From Pristionchus mayeri (Eukaryota; Nematoda; Chromadorea; Rhabditida; Neodiplogasteridae), in NCBI GenBank assembly GCA_036245805.1, contig BTRK01000005.1, positions 26,331,469 through 26,395,468 of the forward strand: a stretch of DNA of 64,000 bases. Direction: 5' to 3'. A model generated the notes under the pieces. It did no database searches. It worked only from the letters and a program-made list of their open reading frames with translations, and was not told the origin of the DNA. A program made the translations under genes and the position numbers. Below, piece after piece: positions 11,301 through 20,600 of the stretch; within the stretch, counting starts at the first letter, position 1; each line of letters opens with the position of its first letter.

Positions 11301-13683
11301 ACACCGAAATGATATTTTAGCCCGAGAGTTCTAGTTTGGAAGCAATAATTCGGGATTTATTTATCTTCGATTTTTCGAAATTTTCGAAAAATCGTCTGTT
11401 TATGGTCTTCTGAAAGCTATAAGCGCCTGGGGTTAAATTTTGAAATTCTGAAATGAAGGTATCCGATGTAAAATGATCTGAAGAATTCGATTCTGCAATA
11501 AACCAACGGGAAAAAGGCAAAATCTTTTTCAGGACATGCTAATAATTTTGCTCACATATCCGGATTTTTGCAGTTTTCCATGTGATGTCGAAGCAACTCC
11601 ACGAGATCTTCAACATAAAAGTTGTAGAACTCGTTGAGATGATCATTTCTGTTTTTTGAGCGACCTTCTGCGATAATTTTGAACCAAGTTATTGATTACA
11701 GAACTTTGAAGTTCTCAGAGCCGGAATTTAGGTATTTTTTACTTTACGGCTCCAGACTTTTCAAAAAAAACTATAAATCCTGACTTGAATCATTGGTCCT
11801 AATTCTGTCGAGATCGGAGCACTGTGAATATTTTGTAACACTGCACCTGCGTTCTATCAGAAGGACGTGTGATAAGCAGTTCTACAAATTCAACCTACGG
11901 ATTTTGGATATTGTTTCAGCTAGATAGCTGCAAATTTTTTTTTTATTTTTTATGTTTACGCAAATGCTAAAAAAACAATGTTCGAAATCCGTAGGTTGAA
12001 TTTGTAGAACTACTCATGAGAATTCAGAAAAGACCCCACACGTGGAGTCTCCAGATATTTCCCTATGAGTAGGGACCACAAGGTGGTTAGCCGAAATCGT
12101 CACAGAGGCCTAATTGTGTTGTTAATGTGTTCCTATGGGGCTAAATAGGACCATGCATTTTGAATTAGGTTGATATCTAATGTTTGAGCCAAGATATGAC
12201 CCAAAATGCGAGTGGATTGAGAATAACGTGAAAGGCCCAAAAAGCGAGATGTGAGAAAAAGGGGCGGAGCCTATTTCTCCATTGTCTTTTCAATTCTCGA
12301 AACGATCGGGTAGGGCTTCGCCGAAGTCTGCAGAGGAAGAAATGGTGCTCTCTCGTATTTAGAGTGCTCTCTAGTCACACCGGGTTAGAGACGGGTGGAG
12401 GGAGGGGAGGGAGAGGGAAGAGAAGACGCAGAAAGAGTTGCCCGCCATGCGCGCTTCGAATTCGAAGAAGCGCAGTCTTCATTCGCAACCAAATCACTCA
12501 CTCAAATATGAATTTGGGAAGCTCTTTTCATCCTCTTTCGAATGAGCCTCCGTGACCCTGATAATTCCTTTTCTGAGTAGGTCAGCATACGAGTTTTATA
12601 GGTTTCTAAGCCAAGTCGCTCTATAAAACTTGTATGCTGACCTACTTAGAGATGGATTTTCCAGGGTCACGGAGGCTCATTCGAAAGAGGATGAAAAGTT
12701 CTTCCAAATTCTTTTTTTGATCTAGTGATTTGGTTGCGAATGAAGACTGTGCTCCTCTTGTCTCGCTTTTGCGGGGTAAAGTGTCAGAGCCGAGTGGGCG
12801 GAGATTGCGGAGTCTACCTATGAGGAACTGAAATTTTAAAGGGTAAAATAAAAATACATATTTAAATAAATTAAAATTATTCTAAATGATTACGAATTAT
12901 GGACAGGCCTCATTACTCCCAACATACGGGATTTAAGTAGTCAGATTTACATGTATATTATCTACTGTGAGAATAGAAAGCGTAGTCCGTGGTGTGGTGG
13001 GCGAGATTTAGTACATTTGTTTCTAAATATACGAGGAACGCGGAGGAAAAATGTTCCGCGTATACTTAGAAACAAATATACTAAATCTCGCCCACCACAC
13101 CACGGACTACGCTTCTGATTTCATAAATCGTCTCACAGCTCCACTCCAGCAAATGTCCAGAAATTAAATCGATGTCAATTCTTCTCTCTTACACGCTGTG
13201 CAGATGTCGAATCGATCTCCCAGATCGTGCTTGAGAGATGAAGTGAGAGAGTATCGGTTGAAGGAGACATGTTTGATACGGAGACATCAGCTAACGATCC
13301 TCTCTTCTTTTTCCATCATACCTTCGTCGATATGATCTGGGAGATGTGGAGACTACAGAGACAGGTTGGAGAAGGAAGGAGAAGAGGGGAGGGAGGAGGA
13401 GGAGAATGAGGGGTATTCCAGTCAAGGCAAGAGAGGGAGACTGCATATCCTCTCGACAACCAGCAATGTGCCTCCCCCCAGCACTTCGCTGCTTCTATCT
13501 TGCAGCCATTCGGCCCCTTCAGGTGAGATCTCACCTCCCCCATCTCTTCCCCCTCCCCTCCTCCTTCCCTCCATCCCCCTCTGCCTTACCTTGCAGGAAC
13601 AATGACGGTCTCTCCAATGCCTACACTGACAACATGTATGAGTACGCCCCTCGTCCCACGTGTCCAGCATGCTCGGGAAGCAA
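2373..13683 (+). CDS. Tyrosinase (type 3 copper monooxygenase), 3' end missing
   Basis: Secreted dinuclear-copper phenol oxidase of the nematode tyr family. Exons: 2373-2501, 2700-2829, 2873-3018, 3066-3157, 3198-3378, 3426-3548, 3634-3703, then after a 9.56-kb intron 13264-13364, 13422-13522, 13597-13683. Codon phase agrees at every junction. Residues 1-17 ([17 protein letters not shown]) are a signal peptide. The CuA region is visible as [14 protein letters not shown] and [11 protein letters not shown] in exon 4. The CuB region is split by the long intron: [12 protein letters not shown] ends exon 7 and [29 protein letters not shown] opens exon 8. Exon 10 ends [12 protein letters not shown], so the usual Cys-rich C-terminus should follow. 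It is lost in or beyond the repeat and the assembly gap. A possible remnant lies at 16247-16350. Likely roles are cuticle or eggshell cross-linking or pigmentation, inferred from the family only. Confidence 0.9.
3777..3806. repeat. 28-30-bp inverted repeat, left member (partner 13127-13156)
   Basis: The segment ttgctggagtggagctgtga and its flanks at the left edge of the long tyrosinase intron occur as a reverse complement at 13127-13156 near the right edge. The two copies are 9.3 kb apart and bracket all the other foldbacks in the intron. Homology does not extend beyond about 30 bp. Confidence 0.7.
3821..4895. mobile_element. 1.07-kb palindromic element A in tyrosinase intron
   Basis: The left arm starts tatatcacgcctctcatgag and the right arm ends ctcatgagaggcgttata. 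The arms are about 500 bp each with good identity throughout and a fold point near 4350. A related left arm recurs at 13917-14280 (atatcacgcctctcacgag...) and the same terminal motif begins the compound foldback at 5508, so this is a repeat family. Matching open frames on opposite strands (4122-4340 + and 4311-4604 -) simply reflect the palindrome. No transposase is visible. Confidence 0.8.
5370..5480. repeat. Short palindrome
   Basis: The segment around 5374-5400 (gaatgggacaatttaattat) is repeated in inverse orientation at about 5450-5478 (ataattaaattgtcccattc) with a short spacer. It is a small foldback lying between the two larger ones. Confidence 0.6.
5508..8053. mobile_element. Compound palindromic element B with nested insertions
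   Basis: The outer arms pair (tatcacgcccgtcacgagag at 5508 against ctcgtgacaggcgtgata near 8050), continuing through a segment containing accacccgaagtcattttgt on the left and its complement near 7945. Inside lie two further foldbacks: 5640-6450 (fold near 6045; left gacgtagt... pairs with gtactcgacgtagtgacc) and 6676-7915 (fold near 7297). Between them is a MITE (6455-6674). This is nested insertion of foldback into foldback. No coding sequence is recognised. Confidence 0.75.
6455..6674. mobile_element. MITE family 'TTAAAGTTACCC', copy 1
   Basis: The ends are ttaaagttacccaacaagga and its reverse complement tccttgttgggtaactttaa. The interior contains cgctgatcatttccggt and gctattcgatggaggacaaa. 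A diverged second copy with the same interior is at 27948-28190. It is short, lacks coding capacity and has inverted ends, as expected for a miniature inverted-repeat element. Confidence 0.8.
8056..10001. repeat. 1.94-kb palindromic unit, tandem copy 1
   Basis: The unit is made of a GC-rich foldback (about 8058-8561; arms carry actccccgggagtccccgga and gccattttgcggctcgggca) followed by an AT-rich foldback (about 8562-10001; arms about 700 bp, fold near 9275; outer sequence aacagcgaaacatataatat). The whole unit is repeated directly at 10002-11842 with very few differences and an offset of about 1,944 bp. An 87-codon open frame (8922-9185) and its diverged mirror image (9577-9374) lie in the two arms. 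Confidence 0.85.
10002..11842. repeat. 1.94-kb palindromic unit, tandem copy 2 (3' truncated)
   Basis: This is nearly identical to 8056-10001 for about 1.8 kb, then diverges at about 11842 (after ttttgtaacact), so the last ~100 bp of the right arm is missing. Small differences are visible: 'gatccctac' versus 'gatcactac' at the start, and an S to W change in the arm ORF at 10865-11128. High identity implies a recent tandem duplication or gene conversion, or an assembly effect. Confidence 0.85.
11878..12016. repeat. Short palindrome
   Basis: Left arm ttctacaaattcaacctacg (about 11881) pairs with cgtaggttgaatttgtagaa (about 11992), separated by an AT-rich spacer. This is a foldback about 140 bp long. 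Confidence 0.7.
12469..12755. mobile_element. Palindromic MITE in tyrosinase intron
   Basis: The left arm runs from agtcttcattcgcaaccaaa through tcgaatgagcctccgtgacc to the hairpin centre near 12607. The right arm is its reverse complement (ggtcacggaggctcattcga ... tttggttgcgaatgaagact). The total is about 287 bp with few mismatches. Confidence 0.8.
12962..13115. mobile_element. CTGTGAG-family MITE, 3' end degraded
   Basis: The left end tactgtgagaatagaaagcg matches the family seen at 18235 and 19970, and the next segment (agtccgtggtgtggtg) is shared with the 19970 copy. The right arm mirrors the left (accacaccacggactacgct) but lacks the final ctcacagta, so this copy is truncated. Confidence 0.75.
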
Positions 13684-13916
13684 GTGAGTCCCCTCACGCT
13701 CTTCCCATCATATTATATTTAAAATCTATTACGCAACAATTCCATTCGGTCACCGAAGAATATGAAACTATTGTATTTTGCACATTTTGAAATCGTATTT
13801 GGAAGCAGCGCTCGAATTACTGAGTGCGCCGAAATTACTTGGACTGCTTTCTTCATATGATTCCCACATTTGGAAAAGGAATTGAGCGATACGGTTCATG
13901 GCTGAGTTTATCGGCA

Positions 13917-14548
13917 ATATGGGCAATATATCACGCCTCTCACGAGAAAATGGAGCTGAATTCGCCGTTCATGGGAATGGAGGAAAATCGTGAATTGATT
14001 TCTAACCGGTTTTGGCCATCCTAAGACATGCCTGAGTGACCCCCGAAGTCTTATTGTGCAGACTTTTTGGAGCTTCCTACACCGGGTCGCAATTCGGCAT
14101 CACTCACTTCAAGGATCGATTTCTCGAAAACGGTGATTGAGTGAGCAAAATTGCCTCTCAGTAACCCCAACTCATTTTTTGAGCTCTATCGTCTACCTAA
14201 ACCAATTTCTATGAATCTTATTTTGAACAGTGGCACAATTCAGGGGATTTTTCTCAAAAATATAGGTGCAGAAGCTGCTCAAATTTTTTAAGTCAATGCA
14301 GCTTAGTGAGAGCTTTCAAATGAGTGGTTTGCCAACAAAATACGGACACGCTGGTGAGAGTTTCGCCCCTTTTACGTATTTCGATAATTTGAAGGCACTC
14401 ATTCCTCGCACACCGCTCGTTTTTTGGGAATGAGGGAGGAGTGAGAACAATGGGGGGAGTGAGGGACAATGGGATAATTTCACTCTGAACTCTCAAAAAA
14501 CGTGCGGTGTGGCGTACATTTAGAGAAAAATGCCCTGAAGTGTACCAC
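13917..14548. repeat. Element A-related arm running into the assembly gap
   Basis: atatcacgcctctcacgaga at 13927 and ttttggccatcctaagacat at 14010 match the left arm of the palindrome at 3821-4350. The segment runs up to the run of Ns. The opposite arm is not present on the far side of the gap, so part of this element is probably missing from the assembly. Confidence 0.65.
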
Positions 14549-15048
14549 NNNNNNNNNNNNNNNNNNNNNNNNNNNNNNNNNNNNNNNNNNNNNNNNNNNN
14601 NNNNNNNNNNNNNNNNNNNNNNNNNNNNNNNNNNNNNNNNNNNNNNNNNNNNNNNNNNNNNNNNNNNNNNNNNNNNNNNNNNNNNNNNNNNNNNNNNNNN
14701 NNNNNNNNNNNNNNNNNNNNNNNNNNNNNNNNNNNNNNNNNNNNNNNNNNNNNNNNNNNNNNNNNNNNNNNNNNNNNNNNNNNNNNNNNNNNNNNNNNNN
14801 NNNNNNNNNNNNNNNNNNNNNNNNNNNNNNNNNNNNNNNNNNNNNNNNNNNNNNNNNNNNNNNNNNNNNNNNNNNNNNNNNNNNNNNNNNNNNNNNNNNN
14901 NNNNNNNNNNNNNNNNNNNNNNNNNNNNNNNNNNNNNNNNNNNNNNNNNNNNNNNNNNNNNNNNNNNNNNNNNNNNNNNNNNNNNNNNNNNNNNNNNNNN
15001 NNNNNNNNNNNNNNNNNNNNNNNNNNNNNNNNNNNNNNNNNNNNNNNN
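14549..15048. other. Assembly gap (500 N)
   Basis: There are exactly 500 undetermined bases, a size typical of a placeholder for a gap of unknown length. It separates the element A-related arm from the GA-rich minisatellite. Confidence 0.99.
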
Positions 15049-16230
15049 GTAGAGGGAAGAGAGCCGAGGGGAGAAAGGAGGAAAGAGAGAGGGGAGAGAG
15101 CCGAGGGAGAAAGGAGGAGAGAGAGAGGGGAGAAAGGAGGAAGAGAGAGAGGGGGAGAGAGCCGAGGGGAGAAAGGAGGAGAGAGAGAGGGGAGAGAGCC
15201 GAGGGGAGAAAGGAGGAGAGAGCCGAGGGGAGAAAGGGGGAGAGAGAGGGGAGAGAGCCGAGGGGAGAAAGGAGGAGAGAGCCGAGGGAGAAAGGGGAGA
15301 GAGAGGGGAGAGAGCCGAGGGAGAAAGGAGGAGAGAGCCGAGGGAGAAAGGAGGACAGAGAGGGGAGAGAGCCGAGGGGAGAAAGGAGGAGAGAGCCGAG
15401 GGGAGAAAGGAGGAGAGAGAGAGGGGAGAGAGCCGAGGGGAGAAAGGAGGAGAGAGAGAGGGGAGAGAGCCGAGGGGAGAAAGGAGGAGAGAGAGAGGGG
15501 AGAAAGGAGGAGAGAGAGAGGGGAGAGAGCCGAGGGGAGAAAGGAGGAGAGAGAGAGGGGAGAGAGCCGAGGGGAGAAAGGAGGAGAGAGAGAGGGGAGA
15601 AAGGAGGAGAGAGAGAGGGGAGAGAGCCGAGGGAGAAGGAGGAGAGAGAGAGGGGAGAGAGCCGAGGGAGAAAGGAGGAGAGAGAGAGGGGAGAAAGGAG
15701 GAAAGAGAGAGGGGAGAGAGCCGAGGAGAAAGGAGGAGAGAGAGAGGGGAGAGAGCCGAGGGAGAAAGGAGGAGAGAGAGAGGGAGAGAGCCGAGGGGAG
15801 AAAGGAGGAGAGAGCCGAGGGGAGAAAGGAGGAGAGAGAGGGAGAGAGCCGAGGGGAGAACGGAGGAGAGAGCCGAGGGGAGAAAGGAGGAGAGAGAGAG
15901 GGGAGAGAGCCGAGGGGAGAAAGGAGGAGAGAGAGAGGGGAGAAAGGAGGAAAGAGAGAGGGGAGAGAGCCGAGGGGAGAAAGGAGGAGAGAGAGAGGGG
16001 AGAGAGCCGAGGGGAGAAAGGAGGAGAGAGAGAGGGGAGAGAGCCGAGGGGAGAAAGGAGGAGAGAGAGAGGGGAGAGAGCCGAGGGGAGAAAGGAGGAG
16101 AGAGCCGAGGGGAGAAAGGAGGAGAGAGAGGGGAGAGAGCCGAGGGGAGAACGGAGGAGAGAGCCGAGGGGAGAAAGGAGGAGAGAGAGAGGGGAGAGAG
16201 CCGAGGGGAGAAAGGAGGAGATAGAGAGGG
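15049..16230. repeat. GA-rich minisatellite
   Basis: Tandem units of the form gagccgaggggagaaaggag followed by a variable ga-run. The full unit is about 37 bp, and shorter variants lack the (ga)n part. The array is almost free of T on this strand, so every frame on both strands is open; these frames are not genes. It abuts the gap and its true length is unknown. Confidence 0.95.
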
Positions 16231-16246
16231 GAGAGAGGATTTGTTG

Positions 16247-17023
16247 CAGCTGCAAGTCTCAGCAACAACTGCGTAGTCAGTGTTCGACAGGACAGTCCAA
16301 TCAAGGGGAGCGACAACGAGGAGGCTGGGGGTTCTCGAATCGAGGTATCTTATCATTTCTCTCAACGACCACCGAGAGGCACCAAGGAAATGTTGACTTC
16401 TGAGTTATTGCGAATACAAATACAAGTTTCCGTTTATCAATTTCTAGATAATTGACAGGACATTCAGAGATTCTATAAATCGACATTTTCTCGGAGCCTC
16501 TCGGGGGTCGTTCTGATTTCGCCAACATGTCCGATACTGTAGTGATTCCGTCTTTGTGATTACAGTACATGCTAGTCGCCTTGCCCATATGCGGCCGCGG
16601 CGGACCGAGACCGACCGCGGATTCCGCGGCCGCATATGGGCAAGGCGATTAGCATGTGCGGTAGGTAGGTCAAGGGGGGGAGACAGGGATGGGGATAAGA
16701 AAGTGATTGATTGCAGGCTGAAGATCATCCTTCTGGAGAGATAAATACGCGCCTTGTATCGATTGAGAATCTGGAAATAGAGATAGCAAATGAAATGATT
16801 ATGTAGTAGTGTGAAAGTTAGACATAGAAAGGTGTGGGTAGAGATGTAGAGAGTGGCTATAGATGGGGGGAGAATGAATGATGATGATGATTGCAGACAA
16901 TTGGAGGAGAGGAGGAGAAGAAGGAGGATCGGATTGGAATGGAGGGGGGACGAGGGGCGGATGGGGTCGAAGAGATCAATGGGCAGGATCAAATGACTTC
17001 TGGGGATGAAAGGAGAAAGAATT
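16247..17023 (+). pseudogene. Possible remnant or terminal exons of the tyrosinase gene
   Basis: After an acceptor-like ctgcaagtctcag at about 16263 one frame reads NNCVVSVRQD followed by SDNEEA, reminiscent of the Cys-rich tail of nematode tyrosinases. The expected next cysteine is absent and the better continuation (WGFSNRG) is in another frame. Two further acceptor-preceded open segments are 16712-16798 (AEDHPSGEIN..., stop TAG) and 16897-17023 (TIGGEEEKKED..., stop TAA). All are weak. They could be terminal exons, decayed exons or chance. Confidence 0.25.
16567..16657. repeat. GC-rich perfect-looking hairpin
   Basis: acatgctagtcgccttgccc followed by atatgcggccgcgg is mirrored by ccgcggccgcatatgggcaa and ggcgattagcatgt around a short loop (cggaccgagaccga). 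Arms are about 37 bp. It could be a very small MITE. Confidence 0.8.
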
Positions 17024-17040
17024 AAACTTCCATTCATAGT

Positions 17041-17620
17041 TAGAGAAATATTTTAACCTGTGAACATGATGTCAATAAACCAGCTGCGACAACTCTTCTA
17101 AGAATAGAACGAAACGAGCTTACAAAAAGTACATTTTCCTTCAGAACAAGATCTCAGATTTCCGACCGATTGGTCATTTTTAACTATAGTTTCCCGTACG
17201 AAGAGTGACAGTAGGTGCAACAAATATTGCATAGTCGATATCGGTGGGATTAAAAAGTTAAATGCAAAATTTTCCAAAAATCGGGCCAGTAAGTAATTAT
17301 AATAATTTATTGCGAAAAATTACAGTAACGAAAATCAAAACTAGCGCGCTACGCTAAACATAGAAAATATTTGAAGAATTTTGTTTATTTATTTCGCTCT
17401 TTTTCTCTTTCCAAACACATCCTCTCGCGAGGGGTCTCGCCTTTGCTTTGGATGTAGAGCAGCTCAACCTCATCATATTACACATTACTATTCGTTTCTT
17501 TGTGTTTAGCATTTTCTTCTCGCTGAAAGGGATTCTTTCTCTTAAAGTTCTTTGAGTAACTCGTCCATGTGTCTTACCATATGTAAGTCGAGCTTTTGTA
17601 TTAGTATTTGAAGCATCGGC
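17041..17620. other. Intergenic
   Basis: AT-rich sequence without a recognisable exon. The last part, before 17621, presumably contains the promoter of the next gene. Confidence 0.5.
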
Positions 17621-20600
17621 ATGGCTCCGAAGAAGCGTACATCAACGGGACATGCCGTTTCTACTCCCGGATCTCCAAGAAAAACGCCGAACAAAACAAA
17701 AAGGAGAGGAAGACCGGCGAAAGCGGACCAGAATGAGAAGAACCCGACTGGTAGCAACTCTTCTCGTAAGGGTATTGGAAAGTCCTGCCAGTCTCCAGTC
17801 AAGGAAGCGCCTCACGAGTCGGTAGGCATTTTCAATGTTTAGTTAACGAAACATTTCTTTTTGAGACCAAATGCTTCTACCCCTTCGAGAATCTCGAACT
17901 TGCATCGGAAATCGAAGGAACTGTGAAGGCGGTTCAGAAGGCTGTCGTTGGGGTTTTGGATGATCATGTCGTCAGATGGACAATTCCGATTGTCGAGATG
18001 GCCTCTATTTCTAAGGTAGAGGCGAAAATCTTGTTTCGTCTTTTCTTCATTCAGAATTCACGAATTTACCCAAATCGTGTGTTAATTCAATGTGAATATA
18101 ATCTCTCCAGAAACTACAGAAGAAGTTGGTTGATCGTAAAATTGAGCGAAGCAAGGAAAGCGGTCCCATTCTTGAGGCAACTCTTGATGAAACACTCTCA
18201 GAAGTTGCTGAGGTATTCATTTTTAGTAAAGGCTTACTGTGAGATTAGCATGCGTAGCAATTTGGTGTGCGTTGTTGAACGCGGAAAACAGTGGCGGAAC
18301 GGAACGTTATAATGATACTGTAGATGTTTGTCGTGCTGCGCCGGGGCGGCAAGGCACAGCGGGACAAACAACTACAGTATCATTATAACGTTCCGTTTCA
18401 CCGCTGTTTACCGCGTTCAGCACCGCATACTAATTGCTACGGGTTCTGCTCTCACAGTACCATCATGAAACGCGAAATGCGATATTGGAATTATTTGAAA
18501 TATCTAATTGCAAACAATTAGAATGACTGCTGTCTTAAATAATTACAGGGGGCGTTACAAATGAACAAAAGTATCTTCCGTTGCGAACTTATCAAGTACA
18601 TTCTTATTGCGAGCAGCCAACTCAGTCAACTGTCTACAGGTCGTTGATATGCATGATTTCATAGAAGTAAATTGGGGTGTTCTGTGTGGCGGGGCGAAAT
18701 TCGATTAAATATGCTATATTTTCTTATAAATAAAGCAAAGTATCTTGATTAACAGTTTACTTTCCTCATAATGTGCCACTTATGTATGTTTCTAGAGGTA
18801 AATAGGGTACTACTATTGAACGTGGTACCACAATTATAGATGAATAAAGGGGGTGGGATAGGTACCCTTTTTTTGGCTTAAATTTACGATAACAGTTTCG
18901 TTCCACCCACCTCTATCATTCCCTAACTTGAGGTCTCTTTCTATTCATCCCACTCCTCTATAATTGTGGTACCACGTTCTATAGCAGTGCCGTAAATACA
19001 TGGTTTTTCTGTTGATAATTGTTACATCTTTTGCAGCAACATTGTTGTCTATCGTACAAGATCTGAGTGAGTGCGAAACTAACATGACTGATTACGAAAT
19101 TGGCTGCCCTCCCAAACTTGCGCCGACTGTCAATAAGTTCTACGATCTCACTGTTTGTTTCAGCCATACAATTGCGAATAGTAATAATTTGAGGAGAATG
19201 AGTTCGTATCGCTTAGCGAGCAGAAGCAACTGAAGATGAACATTGAGTATATTAAGGAGGTATGTTTTTGTTTTTCTAAATACCAGATAAGTAGAGAAAT
19301 ATGTTAAGGGACTTCGATATCAAGAGAATATGGAAGAGTTCCTGGAGGAGAAGCATAGACATCTGAAGGCGAAGATGAAGGGAGATACGAATGACTCATT
19401 CAAGGATTGGCCTGAGGGAAAGAAGAGGGAAGAGGATCTAGCAGAAGCATTCAAGAGAAACCAGAACATGGGGAGACTTATGAAGATTGAATATGAACGA
19501 TTGAAACGGAAGGTATGAAACTAAGGACGAATCTAGTTCGTCATTGCATTCTTTACAATTACCATATAACGAAATGCCGATATGGTCGAGTAACACGCAT
19601 CTACTTAGTGCGACAGGGAACACTCTGTCGCACTAACAAGGGAGACTCAAAAGTCAACGGAGGAGTTTCGGAATTTCACATCGCTATGTGCTTAGGTACT
19701 GATGAGTGACGCTCGAAACACTTTTTAAAAGTTGCTTATCTGATCTTTGACCTTTCGAAAAGGTGTCCCTTGGATTCGGATAGCGCGATGCCCAAGATAG
19801 CCTACTGATTTTGCTCACTTGCGCCCATATCCAGGTTGACCGAGTGGCCTCGGGCTCACGTTCTTATTGCCGCTGGTTCGATTCCCCTCACGTCCTATTT
19901 ATTTTTGCTAATTTTTGTTTTCAAACTTGATCATAATAAATGAGCTGATTACAACAACATTATGATTGCTACTGTGAGAATAGAACGCGAAGTCCGTAGT
20001 GTGGTGTATCGCGTGCGGCAGGGGGAGTGTTTATTTTACATTCATCCTCCAAATACAAGCGGAACGCTTTTTCTGGCCGTTATTTTTCGCGTTCCGCTTG
20101 TATTTGGAGGATGAATGTGAAATAAACACCCCCCCCCCTACCGCACGCGATACACCACACTATGGACTACACGTTCTATTCTCACAGTAACATCATATGA
20201 TTTCAATTTAATGTGAAGCATGTTATCTCGCAAACATGAGTTGAAAATGCTTTGTTTCTGCGGGGATACAAGGTACAAAATCACTGATCCAGTTTTTTTC
20301 GTATTATCGTATTAAAGTATGTAGAACCAAAAAATATCAAAAAGAGATTGGACACGAGGGGAATCGAACCTGCGGCAATAAGAACGTAAGTCCGAGGATC
20401 TAACCACTCGGCCAGCCTGGATATGAACGCCAGTGAGCAAAATCAGTAGGCTATCTTGAGCTTCACGCTATCCGAATCCAAGGGACACCTTTTCGAAAGT
20501 TCAAAGATCAGATAAGCAACTTTTGAAAAGTGTTTCGAACGTCTCTCATCAGTACCTAAGCACCTAGGGATGTGAAATTCCGAAGCTCCTCCGTTGACTT

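Noticed and set aside
14293..16403. Very long open frames (up to 690 codons) on both strands over the GA-rich array and the gap
   Set aside because: The array has almost no T, hence no stop codons, and Ns are translated as X. The 'proteins' are Leu/Ser/Pro or Glu/Arg/Gly strings from the minisatellite.
20351..20431. Functional tRNA gene
   Set aside because: A and B boxes are present but no complementary 7-bp acceptor stem or proper anticodon stem can be drawn, and the sequence is part of an inverted repeat arm.
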